This document shows positions 23,925-31,757 of a stretch of DNA of 40,857 nucleotides, one piece after another. The stretch spans positions 1 through 40,857 of the forward strand of contig CALESY010000144.1 in NCBI GenBank assembly GCA_937919945.1. Direction: 5' to 3'. This DNA comes from an uncultured Chitinophagaceae bacterium (lineage in GTDB: Bacteria > Bacteroidota > Bacteroidia > Chitinophagales > Chitinophagaceae). Position 1 is the stretch's first letter, and each line of letters starts with the position of its first letter. The position numbers were made by a program, and so were the translations under genes. Under the pieces are notes generated by a model. It was not told the DNA's origin. It ran no database searches and saw only the letters and a list, made by a program, of their open reading frames with translations.

Positions 23925-25196
23925 ATGACTCCCCAAAAAATAACAATGGGTGCCGATGGCAAATTATCTGTACCCGATAACCCGATTATCCCTTTCATAG
24001 AAGGAGATGGTATAGGACCTGATGTATGGACTGCCAGCAAAACGGTGATGGATGCTGCCATTGAAAAAGCATACAATGGCAAACGCAAGATAGGATGGAA
24101 AGAAATGCTGGCCGGCGAAAAGGCATTTAACCAAACGGGAGAATGGCTGCCTGCTGAAACACTTGATATTGCTAAAGAATACATTGTATCTATCAAAGGG
24201 CCATTAACTACACCTGTCGGTGGTGGCATACGCTCATTAAATGTAGCTATGCGCCAAGAGCTTGACTTGTATGTATGCCTGCGTCCAGTACAATGGTTTC
24301 AGGGTGTACCCTCTCCTGTTCGCCACCCGGAGAAAGTGGATATGGTAATCTTCCGCGAAAATACCGAAGATATTTATGCTGGCATCGAATTTAAGACAGG
24401 TACACCTGAAGCGCAGAAGTTGCTCGACTTTCTGACTAATGAAATGGGTGTAAGCAAAAAAATACGCTTCCCTGAAACAACCTCATTCGGCATCAAACCA
24501 GTATCAAAAGATGGTAGTGAACGCCTTATTCGTTCAGCCATTAAATATGCTATTGAGAATCGCCGTCCTTCAGTTTCCTTGGTACACAAAGGAAACATCA
24601 TGAAGTTTACAGAAGGTGGTTTCAAAATGTGGGGGTATGAACTGGCAGAACGTGAATTTGGCGACAAGGTGTACACATGGGAACAATGGGAGAAAACAAA
24701 GAAAGAACAAGGTGAAGAAGCGGCTAATAACGAAATAAAACTCGCACAGGCAAGCGGTAAAATCATAATCAAAGATGTGATAGCCGACAACTTCCTGCAA
24801 CAAATATTGCTCGCTCCGCAAGACTATTCTGTAGTAGCTACACTGAACCTGAATGGCGATTATATATCAGATGCTTTGGCAGCGGCTGTTGGCGGCATAG
24901 GTATTGCACCTGGTGCAAATATCAACTACCTGACAGGGCATGCAGTATTTGAAGCTACACACGGTACTGCTCCGCGTTTTGCTAATACCAATACCATGAA
25001 CCCATCGTCTCTGCTACTGAGTGGTGTAATGATGTTGGAATATATGGGTTGGAAAGAAGTTGCAGACAGTATTACTAAAGCATTAGGTGATACCATCAAA
25101 CGCAAACGTGTAACGATAGACTTCTACAACCTGATGCATGATGCAACTTTGCTGAAAACAAGCGAATTTGCATTAGAAATCATTAAAAATCTTTAA
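23925..25196 (+). CDS. icd: Isocitrate dehydrogenase, E. coli Icd type, cofactor uncertain
   Basis: Second enzyme of the same reaction in this window, but from the bacterial subfamily. The 423-residue product is collinear with E. coli Icd: YIEGDGIG-like FIEGDGIGPDV, KGPLTTPVGGGIRSLN with the phosphorylatable S104, IFRENTEDIYAG, VHKGNIMKFTEGGF, and GGIGIAPGANI. At the E. coli cofactor positions Lys344, Tyr345, Val351, Tyr391 and Arg395 it has Arg, Phe, Met, Ile and Asn, so NADP preference is not assured. A short insertion (about KTKKEQGEEAANNEIKLAQ) precedes IIIKDVIADN. Start 23925 is chosen over an upstream TTG. The stop overlaps the deoC start (TAATG). Confidence 0.93.
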   Translation: MTPQKITMGADGKLSVPDNPIIPFIEGDGIGPDVWTASKTVMDAAIEKAYNGKRKIGWKEMLAGEKAFNQTGEWLPAETLDIAKEYIVSIKGPLTTPVGGGIRSLNVAMRQELDLYVCLRPVQWFQGVPSPVRHPEKVDMVIFRENTEDIYAGIEFKTGTPEAQKLLDFLTNEMGVSKKIRFPETTSFGIKPVSKDGSERLIRSAIKYAIENRRPSVSLVHKGNIMKFTEGGFKMWGYELAEREFGDKVYTWEQWEKTKKEQGEEAANNEIKLAQASGKIIIKDVIADNFLQQILLAPQDYSVVATLNLNGDYISDALAAAVGGIGIAPGANINYLTGHAVFEATHGTAPRFANTNTMNPSSLLLSGVMMLEYMGWKEVADSITKALGDTIKRKRVTIDFYNLMHDATLLKTSEFALEIIKNL

Positions 25197-25858
25197 TGGC
25201 AGATTTAGCAAAATATATTGACCATACAATATTAAAAGCCACTACTACCGAACAGGACGTAGTGGTTTTATGTAATGAGGCTATTGCTTATGGCTTTGCA
25301 GCTGTTTGTATACCACCCGTATATATTGACTATGCACGTAAATTATTAGCTGGTACAAGTATAAAAATAGCTACCGTAATAGGCTTCCCGCTTGGCTATA
25401 GCAGCCTGCCTGCAAAACTTGCCGAAATAGAAGATGCTATGGCACATGGAGCAACAGAGATAGACCTCGTACACAACATAGCTGCCATTAAAAACAACCA
25501 CGACGAATATGCCATTGCAGAGGTAAAAGCATGTACACAATTGGTACATAGCAAAGCAGGCATCATTAAGGTTATAATAGAAAGCGGTGTACTGACAGAC
25601 GAAGAAATCATTCAGTGTTGCAAAGCTTACACAGCACTCAACGTAGATTTCATTAAAACCTCTACAGGATTTTCAGAGATAGGTGCAAGCATCCATGCCG
25701 TGCAACTCATCAGGCAACATATACCTGCCAATACCGGCATTAAGGCCTCTGGCGGTATCAAAACTGCCTCATTTGCCAAAGAACTGATAGCTTCAGGAGC
25801 TACCAGATTGGGATGTTCTGCCAGTGTAGCTATAGTAAAAGAAGATAAACCTGCGTAG
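25196..25858 (+). CDS. deoC: Deoxyribose-phosphate aldolase
   Basis: Cleaves 2-deoxyribose 5-phosphate to glyceraldehyde 3-phosphate and acetaldehyde, in deoxynucleoside salvage. The 220-residue TIM-barrel protein has the Schiff-base lysine K154 in DFIKTSTGF, the activating K183 in GIKASGGI, D90 in EIDLVHN, and IDHTILK at the N terminus. Translation is coupled to the preceding icd gene by a one-base overlap; the pairing with isocitrate dehydrogenase has no obvious metabolic logic. A SPOR-domain gene follows 13 bases later. Confidence 0.96.
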   Translation: MADLAKYIDHTILKATTTEQDVVVLCNEAIAYGFAAVCIPPVYIDYARKLLAGTSIKIATVIGFPLGYSSLPAKLAEIEDAMAHGATEIDLVHNIAAIKNNHDEYAIAEVKACTQLVHSKAGIIKVIIESGVLTDEEIIQCCKAYTALNVDFIKTSTGFSEIGASIHAVQLIRQHIPANTGIKASGGIKTASFAKELIASGATRLGCSASVAIVKEDKPA

Positions 25859-25871
25859 ATTAGCGCCTGCA

Positions 25872-26330
25872 ATGAAAGCCATCATATACCATATCCTCTT
25901 TTTTATTTTCGTAGTCAACCTAAATAGCGCACACGCACAGATTATTGTGAATGAAAATGCGGAAGATGACGATGATACAACAACTATAGCTACGGGTGTA
26001 ACACTACATGCAGATCCTCGGCTAGACGTTTTACTGAAAAAATACCGCAATGTACAATTAGGTGTTATCCGTTCTGGGCAAGGATACAGGGTACAGATAT
26101 ATAATGGTAACGACCGTGTGAAAGCTAATGACATTCGTGTTGACTTCATTCGTCGCTTTCCGGGCATTCGTACGTATCTCACTTATGTACAACCACAGTT
26201 TCGTGTAAAAGTGGGCGACTTTCGTACCCGTGCAGATGCACAGCAATTATACGATCAGGTAACAGCCGTATATACGCCATGCATGATAGTACCAGATATT
26301 GTGGTAATAAATACAATGAACGATGATTAA
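25872..26330 (+). CDS. Exported SPOR-domain protein
   Basis: The 152-residue precursor has a signal peptide (about 1-22, ending AHAQ) and an acidic linker (NENAEDDDDTT). A C-terminal SPOR-like domain follows: GYRVQIYNGNDRVKANDIR, then YLTYVQPQFRVKVGDFRTRADAQQLYDQV. SPOR domains bind denuded glycan strands of peptidoglycan and localise proteins to division sites. Here the domain is nearly the whole protein. It overlaps the following amidohydrolase start by eight bases, so it may be co-translated with it. Confidence 0.87.
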   Translation: MKAIIYHILFFIFVVNLNSAHAQIIVNENAEDDDDTTTIATGVTLHADPRLDVLLKKYRNVQLGVIRSGQGYRVQIYNGNDRVKANDIRVDFIRRFPGIRTYLTYVQPQFRVKVGDFRTRADAQQLYDQVTAVYTPCMIVPDIVVINTMNDD

Positions 26331-27507
26331 TCTTATTCGCGAAAAAGCAGCACAGTATTATCCTGCGATACAGGCTATACGCCATCATATACATGCCAAC
26401 CCTGAACTATCTTTTCAGGAGCACAAAACAGCTGCTTTTATTGCCGAACAGCTGTCAGCATGGGGTATTGAGCATCAAACGGGGGTAGCAGGCACTGGTG
26501 TCGTGGCTTTGATAAAGGGCAAGAACCCAGCCAAAAGATGCATTGCTTTACGCGCAGATATGGATGCATTGCCTATACATGAAGCAAATGATACTGCATA
26601 TCGCTCCAAAAACGATGGTGTGATGCATGCTTGCGGACATGATGTACATAGTAGCTGCCTGTTAGGTGCAGCCAGAATACTGAATGAGGTGAAAGACAGT
26701 TTTGAAGGAACTATCAAATTAATATTTCAGCAAGGAGAAGAAAAGCACCCGGGCGGTGCCAGCCTGTTGATTGCTGCCGGTGTATTGGAAAATCCCAAAC
26801 CCGAAGCCATCTATGCATTGCACGTATATCCGCATTTACCAAGTGGTACAGCGGGTTTCCGTGCAGGGAAGTATATGGCCAGTGCTGATGAAATATACAT
26901 AACCATAGAGGGCAAAGGCGGACACGCTGCACTACCCCACCAAACTATTGACCCCATTGCTACTGCGGCACAGGTTATTGTAGCATTGCAACAAGTAGTA
27001 GCTCGCAAAGCCAACCCACTGATACCTACTGTATTAACGTTTGGCAAGATAGCCGGTGGGTTTGCTACCAACGTAATACCCGATAAAGTAGAGATACTGG
27101 GTACGCTCCGCACAATGGATGAAAAATGGCGGTATGAAGCGCACAAGTGGATTGAAGACATCATACACAAAACTTGTGAGGCATACGGTGCAAAAGCGAC
27201 GGTTGAAATACCAAAGGGTTATCCCGCATTATATAATGACCCTGCACTCACTACTTTTGCTGAAGACTGGGCGAGAGATTATATTGGCGCAGAGAACGTA
27301 CATACGTTAGACATGCGTATGGCTGCCGAAGATTTTAGCTTTTATGTGCAGCACATACCAGGTTGCTTCTTCCGTATTGGCACAAACTTCAATAACGAGC
27401 AGTTTACAGCTCCTGTGCATAATGCTAAGTTCGACATACACGAACAAGCAATGGAAACAGGCATGGGCTTGTTTAGTTGGATTGCATTAAATGCTTTGAA
27501 CAAGTAA
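26323..27507 (+). CDS. M20-family amidohydrolase (N-acyl amino acid / IAA-conjugate hydrolase type)
   Basis: Dinuclear metal hydrolase releasing the acyl group from N-acyl amino acids or related amides; the natural substrate is unknown. The 394-residue protein has the M20D landmarks RADMDALP (77-84), the metal ligands C104 and H106 in HACGHDVHSS, the catalytic E139/E140 in FQQGEEKHPGGA, LHVYPHLPSG, the dimerisation domain, and MAAEDFSFY followed by HNAKFDIHE near the C terminus. No signal peptide is seen. It is the last gene of the run icd-deoC-SPOR-M20 and ends 10 bases from the convergent ketosynthase gene. Confidence 0.93.
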   Translation: MINLIREKAAQYYPAIQAIRHHIHANPELSFQEHKTAAFIAEQLSAWGIEHQTGVAGTGVVALIKGKNPAKRCIALRADMDALPIHEANDTAYRSKNDGVMHACGHDVHSSCLLGAARILNEVKDSFEGTIKLIFQQGEEKHPGGASLLIAAGVLENPKPEAIYALHVYPHLPSGTAGFRAGKYMASADEIYITIEGKGGHAALPHQTIDPIATAAQVIVALQQVVARKANPLIPTVLTFGKIAGGFATNVIPDKVEILGTLRTMDEKWRYEAHKWIEDIIHKTCEAYGAKATVEIPKGYPALYNDPALTTFAEDWARDYIGAENVHTLDMRMAAEDFSFYVQHIPGCFFRIGTNFNNEQFTAPVHNAKFDIHEQAMETGMGLFSWIALNALNK

Positions 27508-27517
27508 AGTAATAACA

Positions 27518-28648
27518 CTACACCTTACCCCATACTGCAGTAGCATTACAGCCACCAAAACCGGATGCAGTTTTCAGGACGTATTGTATATCTGTAGCTT
27601 GGGATTCCTGGGTTATATTTAAGGCAACGGATACTCCTAACTCTTTAAAACCAAAAGAAGGTATTAGTTGCTGTTTTTGCAGGCTTTCGATTATCATAGC
27701 ACTTTCAAGCACACCTGCAGCACCAAGTGTATGGCCTGTATAGCCCTTGAAACTATGCACCGGCACATCAGATAATCCGCTAAGATTAAATGCTTTCGCT
27801 TCCATCTCATCGTTATACAAAGTAGCCGTACCGTGTGCAGAAACCATATCAATATCTGTTGCGTCAATGCCAGCCTGTTGTAACGCAGTATTTATAGCCA
27901 ATGATAATTCTTCTCCCGTACGTGAAGGACCTGATATGTGATTCGCGTCGTTAGAACTAGCACCAGCACACAGCCTTGCCAAGCCAGCACCTTCGGGTTG
28001 CGTAGTCAGTATAATAGTCGCACCGCACTCACCAAGATTAATACCTTTTCGCTCTGCATCAAATGGCCTGCATGGCTCATCTGCTATAGCCTGAAAAGAC
28101 TGAAATCCATTTAGCACAAACTTTGTAAACCTATCGCACCCAATCACTATGGCATGCTTATAGGCACCTTGTTGCAATCGACGCATAGCATAAACCAAAG
28201 CCAAGACACCCGATACACATGCGTGAGAAATTACAACAGGCTTATTCAAAAAACCTAATTCTTCAACTATCAGTTTCGCGCTCGTATGTAAAGCCAATCT
28301 ATCATCATCATACGAATCCAACCATTCTACATTGCCCTTTGTCGTAGATAATACTAGAAGCGTATCTTCCGGCAATAAATCCTGATTACAATCCCATAAT
28401 GCTTGCTTTGCAGAAAACAATGCTAATTGTTCAAAAGGTGAAAACGGTGTGCTTGTTTTAGTATTAGCCTGTATATACTGCCATTGTGATGCATCAAGCT
28501 TCGCCCCCCAGAAACTTGCATTACTCAACGCGGTATCCGTATGTTGTTTTATCCCTGTATTGCCATTTATCACAGCAGCCCAGTGAGCTTTTATATTAAA
28601 CCCTAAAGAAGAGGTAATATTTGTTGCAATGGCGTAAACAGGATACAT
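27518..28648 (-). CDS. Beta-ketoacyl-ACP synthase (KAS I/II-like), last gene of the acyl operon
   Basis: Condenses an acyl group with malonyl-ACP. The 376-residue protein has the full Cys-His-His triad: C144 in SHACVSGVL, H272 in SAHGTATLYND and H306 in FKGYTGHTLGAAG, so it should be catalytically active and is not a chain-length-factor homologue. It is shorter than housekeeping FabF (about 410). Its start overlaps the thioesterase stop by one base. The neighbours (ACP, LPLAT, hotdog dehydratase, thioesterase) place it in a dedicated aryl-polyene/flexirubin-like pathway rather than bulk fatty acid synthesis. Confidence 0.92.
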   Translation of the reverse strand: MYPVYAIATNITSSLGFNIKAHWAAVINGNTGIKQHTDTALSNASFWGAKLDASQWQYIQANTKTSTPFSPFEQLALFSAKQALWDCNQDLLPEDTLLVLSTTKGNVEWLDSYDDDRLALHTSAKLIVEELGFLNKPVVISHACVSGVLALVYAMRRLQQGAYKHAIVIGCDRFTKFVLNGFQSFQAIADEPCRPFDAERKGINLGECGATIILTTQPEGAGLARLCAGASSNDANHISGPSRTGEELSLAINTALQQAGIDATDIDMVSAHGTATLYNDEMEAKAFNLSGLSDVPVHSFKGYTGHTLGAAGVLESAMIIESLQKQQLIPSFGFKELGVSVALNITQESQATDIQYVLKTASGFGGCNATAVWGKV

Positions 28649-29073
28649 TATTCAGCAAGCCATTTTTTCTTCCAGTCAATCATAAACTGTGGTAATGTCC
28701 ACATCAGTTCAAGGCTTTCCCTATGCATAAACACCTGCATAGAGCTACCTGTCGCCACCTGTTCGTTTGTTCGTGCGTCGTATATGGCATAATGAAACAA
28801 TAACTTGGCAGCAGCGCAATCCTCATAAGTAGTTTCGAGCCTTATCTTATGCCCGTAGCGGAGTATACGTTTGTAATTACAATCTATTTTGATGATGGGT
28901 ACAACAATGTCACTACGGTAAAAATCAAGATATTTCAGGCCATAAGCATTACCAAATGCTTCCCTTCCATCCTCAAAATAACGAATAAAATGACCATGCC
29001 AAACAATACCCAAAGGATCTGCCTCGCTGAATTTCACCTCAAGTTCTGTAGTGTGTGTAAGTGTTTTTTTCAA
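28648..29073 (-). CDS. 4HBT-type acyl-CoA/ACP thioesterase
   Basis: A 141-residue hotdog-fold protein. It has the YbgC/FadM-type active-site pattern with an acidic residue before a small-residue turn and the long helix: FSEADPLGIVWHGHFIRYFEDGRE (in part, about residues 15-38), with D19 as the likely catalytic acid. It would release the product from ACP or CoA. It is encoded between the secreted protein (8-base gap) and the ketosynthase (1-base overlap) and is therefore part of the acyl operon. Thioesterases of this kind occur in aryl-polyene clusters. Confidence 0.88.
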   Translation of the reverse strand: MKKTLTHTTELEVKFSEADPLGIVWHGHFIRYFEDGREAFGNAYGLKYLDFYRSDIVVPIIKIDCNYKRILRYGHKIRLETTYEDCAAAKLLFHYAIYDARTNEQVATGSSMQVFMHRESLELMWTLPQFMIDWKKKWLAE

Positions 29074-29081
29074 ATGGGTGT

Positions 29082-29711
29082 TTATTTACGCCAGTTTTTC
29101 CAGTCCGACTTTATTTCTTTCAGTACGTTTACAAATGTCTTCGCCCAATAGTTTCGAAAACCAAAACCGCCAGACTTACCCTCAACACGTTTTGTAAGCA
29201 ATACTGTTTTCGATTTCATGTCTACAAATGTTACCCACATAGATGCCTGTTCTCTACCCTTACTCATACCCTCTACAAAAAACATCATACCTACACCTGC
29301 ATTTCCTTTGAAATCATACTTCTTAACAAGAGCAGCCACTTTTTGTTCATCCAGCAACTGGTACTTATTAGCATCACTTTCAAAAAAATTGCCCTTCAAA
29401 CTGTTGTTAGCTTTTTCCGTTACGTCAATAGCATACGCCACCTCAGTACGCCTGATGGCATCTGCTACTTTATACCTGTCTTTTTCATTCACAAATAGGC
29501 TATTCCAGGCAGGAAAATACTTATCTCGCATCTGGCTATTGGTAATTTCTCCTGCATCCTGCCATTGCACTGCATCACCGATAAATTTAAGCTGAGAAAA
29601 ATCGAGCCCTAACCATGTTACAGGTGTGTTGTCGTTAAATACATCTGCTTTGTTTTGGGCAAAAGCACCGAGAGAAAACAGCATGGCTGTTAAGAAGAGT
29701 ATGTTTTTCAT
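29082..29711 (-). CDS. Secreted protein of unknown function inside the acyl operon
   Basis: The 209-residue precursor has a clear signal peptide (MKNILFLTAMLFSLGAFAQ, cleavage near A18/Q19). The mature part is about 190 residues, with WLGLDFSQLKFIGDA near 32, KVADAIRRTEVAYAIDV, and a central ALVKKYDFKGNAGVGMMFFVEGMSK. A C-terminal YWAKTFVNVLKEIK helix ends it. No lipobox and no LolA-type motif are seen. I do not recognise a named family. It sits 12 bases after the dehydratase and eight before the thioesterase, so it is firmly part of the operon and may carry or place the lipid product in the periplasm. Confidence 0.85.
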   Translation of the reverse strand: MKNILFLTAMLFSLGAFAQNKADVFNDNTPVTWLGLDFSQLKFIGDAVQWQDAGEITNSQMRDKYFPAWNSLFVNEKDRYKVADAIRRTEVAYAIDVTEKANNSLKGNFFESDANKYQLLDEQKVAALVKKYDFKGNAGVGMMFFVEGMSKGREQASMWVTFVDMKSKTVLLTKRVEGKSGGFGFRNYWAKTFVNVLKEIKSDWKNWRK

Positions 29712-29723
29712 GACGCGAAATTT

Positions 29724-30140
29724 TTAAGACTCCTGTAAAAATATTTTCAGTTCGCAATTTGCAATTTCCTTACCCTTGTTCAATACCCTGCCATGTACAA
29801 TATGCACATTCAACACTTGGTTTTTAAAACTCACTTCGGTAGTAATCGTATCACCAACTTCCGGCAAATCTATGATATTTAATGCTTTCAGCGCCCCAAT
29901 AAAACCAACAGGTACTTGCTTGCCAGCCTGTTGTAAACTGTAGCCTGTACCCGCCGCTGCAGTTTGCGCCATATTTTCAACCAGTCCATACTCGGTAAAC
30001 TTTCCTTCTTCTACAAACAAATGTCCATCCCTCACCGTAAAGTCTGTAACCGACAATCCGCCGTCCGCCTGTATGATATTGTCAACCATTACAAATGGTG
30101 GACGCTGGGGTATATATTGCAAAATAGCTTGCTCACTCAT
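29724..30140 (-). CDS. Hotdog 3-hydroxyacyl-ACP dehydratase (ApeP/FabZ-like)
   Basis: The 138-residue protein keeps the FabZ-type start IPQRPPFVMVDNI (10-22) and the catalytic residues H40 (GHLF) and E55 (LVENMAQTAAA). The usual FPG after the histidine is replaced by FVEEG. This matches the COG4706 dehydratases of aryl-polyene clusters better than housekeeping FabZ. It would dehydrate 3-hydroxyacyl-ACP to build a conjugated chain. It overlaps the upstream acyltransferase gene by four bases (ATGA). Confidence 0.88.
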   Translation of the reverse strand: MSEQAILQYIPQRPPFVMVDNIIQADGGLSVTDFTVRDGHLFVEEGKFTEYGLVENMAQTAAAGTGYSLQQAGKQVPVGFIGALKALNIIDLPEVGDTITTEVSFKNQVLNVHIVHGRVLNKGKEIANCELKIFLQES

Positions 30141-31024
30141 TTCTTCCAGAAATCAAAATAATTAAACCATTGTTCAGGGTATTGTTGCAGCATTTTTTCT
30201 ACCAATGCTGTGTAGTCATCCAACATACGCTCCATCCCGGCAGTCCCCCTACCTTCATAAATCTCACTTTTGAAAGCGTAAAAATGATAATGAAAATTAG
30301 TTTCTTTAAACGCAAAAACAAAGCAAACAGGGGCTTTTAGTTTCGATGCCAGTATGAATGGGCCTGCCGGGAAAAATGCTTCCTCCCCCAAAAAATTGTG
30401 TTGCATGGTGCGATTGCCGGGCCGGTAGCGGTCTGCATGAAGACATATCAACTCGTTTCTGTTCAATGCGGCAGACATTTCATATATGTGCGACTGGTCT
30501 TCTTTAATATAAATGATATTGAAAGAGCGTTTGCTATCATACTGCTCCATATATGCTTTCATTTGTTCACCCTCACCATCATACATCACTATATTTATTT
30601 TGGCATTTACCCGTTTCAACAGGTGTCCAGCTGTTTCCCAATTACCTAAGTGTGCACTTACTAGTATTCCACCTTTACCGTCTTTTACCAATTGTTCTAT
30701 ATGCTCAACACCTTCATGTGCAAAAGTCAATTCCTTACCTTGCCCCGACAATACGGCTATTTTATCTACCAGTGTTTGCCCGAATATTAAGAGGTTTTTC
30801 TTAATTAAAACAGATGCTTCTTTTGCACTAAATCCCATGCGCTGAATATATAAATAACGCAAAGGTGCAGTTGCAGATTTTACAAACAGGCGATAGTAAA
30901 GTGTAACGAAATGTAGTAGCGTGTATGCTGCTTTAAGGCCACCTATTTTCAGTAGCCATACAAATATTCTGTAACCTAAAGGGGTGCCACGTGAACGCCC
31001 CTGCCAGGATGCAGTATCAGGCAT
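30137..31024 (-). CDS. LPLAT-family acyltransferase (LpxL/HtrB-like)
   Basis: The 295-residue membrane-associated acyltransferase has the H-x4-E catalytic motif H125-LGNW-E130 (SAHLGNWE), ICLHADRYRPGNR near 210, and FPAGPFILASKLKAP as in lipid A secondary acyltransferases. An N-terminal hydrophobic region (about 18-50) anchors it. In this operon it more likely transfers the polyene or other acyl chain from ACP to a lipid acceptor than acts on lipid A, but both are possible. The start overlaps the ACP stop by eight bases. Confidence 0.9.
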   Translation of the reverse strand: MPDTASWQGRSRGTPLGYRIFVWLLKIGGLKAAYTLLHFVTLYYRLFVKSATAPLRYLYIQRMGFSAKEASVLIKKNLLIFGQTLVDKIAVLSGQGKELTFAHEGVEHIEQLVKDGKGGILVSAHLGNWETAGHLLKRVNAKINIVMYDGEGEQMKAYMEQYDSKRSFNIIYIKEDQSHIYEMSAALNRNELICLHADRYRPGNRTMQHNFLGEEAFFPAGPFILASKLKAPVCFVFAFKETNFHYHFYAFKSEIYEGRGTAGMERMLDDYTALVEKMLQQYPEQWFNYFDFWKK

Positions 31025-31271
31025 TAGCAGCTTGTAGTCTGTTTGAAACGTAATCGTAAAAATCCTGCATAGTACTCATTGTCTGAAAATCTTCAGGCTT
31101 TACTTTAAAACCAAAGTTCTGCTCAATGACAACCACCAAGTCTATATAGTCAAGGCTATCGAGATCAAGTGTACTTTTTAAGTCAGCTTCAGGTACAATT
31201 GTATCCTCTTCCACCTCGAAGTCTTCTACCATGAATGCCTTAATACGGCTTATTATTTCCTGCTGATCCAT
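31017..31271 (-). CDS. Acyl carrier protein of the acyl operon
   Basis: An 84-residue acidic protein with the phosphopantetheine site S39 in LDLDSLDYIDLV and the usual four-helix pattern. Compared with housekeeping AcpP the site is DSLDYIDL, as in specialised ACPs of aryl-polyene and flexirubin loci. It is the first gene of the operon, with a -7 element (TACATTTG) about 70 bases upstream. No phosphopantetheinyl transferase is encoded nearby, so the general one must serve. Confidence 0.95.
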   Translation of the reverse strand: MDQQEIISRIKAFMVEDFEVEEDTIVPEADLKSTLDLDSLDYIDLVVVIEQNFGFKVKPEDFQTMSTMQDFYDYVSNRLQAANA

Positions 31272-31340
31272 ATTAGTATGAAAACGCCGGGGTTTTACGT
31301 TTTATTAATTAAAAGTTTTTCTGCTATAAATAACAGCGTG

Positions 31341-31348
31341 CAAATGTA
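31341..31348 (-). promoter_or_regulatory. Putative -7 element (TACATTTG) of the acyl operon
   Basis: TACATTTG on the minus strand matches TAnnTTTG and lies 70 bases before the ACP start, in the gap after the small gene at 31384. Confidence 0.45.
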
Positions 31349-31383
31349 CTAAACTTATTCGGATTAGCTTTAATGATACCAGC

Positions 31384-31650
31384 CTAAAAATGCACTTCTA
31401 TAATGCTGTTCAGAGGTATATTCTGCCCACCTTTTATCTGCAAAAACTTATCAGTTACAGACCATACGGTAGTACTGATGCTCCTTGGCCCTTGCGTTGT
31501 TTCAAATGTAATTGTTGTCTTTCCTTTAAACTCGTTTCCCAGACGGGTTGCATACTGTAATTCCTTCTGCCAATGCTCCGTATTATCAACAAATGCGGGC
31601 ACAATCACATAATTAGATACTTCTTCTTTTGCTATCAGGGTTGCCATCAT
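31384..31650 (-). CDS. Small conserved-looking protein, unknown function
   Basis: An 88-residue soluble protein (an alternative start one codon later, at a second ATG). It has no signal peptide, helix or metal motif. The sequence is mixed alpha/beta (TLIAKEEVSNYVIVPAFVD, TTITFETTQGPRSIST, QIKGGQNIPLNSIIEVHF). The C-terminal part looks like a small beta-barrel similar in style to nucleic-acid or ligand-binding folds, but no family is recognised. It lies upstream of the acyl operon in the same direction, separated by 112 bases with a probable promoter, so it is likely independent. Confidence 0.7.
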   Translation of the reverse strand: MMATLIAKEEVSNYVIVPAFVDNTEHWQKELQYATRLGNEFKGKTTITFETTQGPRSISTTVWSVTDKFLQIKGGQNIPLNSIIEVHF

Positions 31651-31694
31651 ACACGTTTAACTTTAGTTAAATATACATATTTATTATAAAACAA

Positions 31695-31724
31695 ATGCCC
31701 GTGAAAAAAAGTTTTCACGGGCAT
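31695..31724 (-). terminator. Terminator of the TonB/lipoprotein locus
   Basis: A perfect 13-bp stem (atgcccgtgaaaa at 31695-31707, its complement at 31712-31724) with loop aaag, followed on the minus strand by tttgtttt. It lies 34 bases after the lipoprotein stop. Confidence 0.75.
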
Positions 31725-31757
31725 ATATTATTAACAAAGCCGATAAATTTTGTTCAA

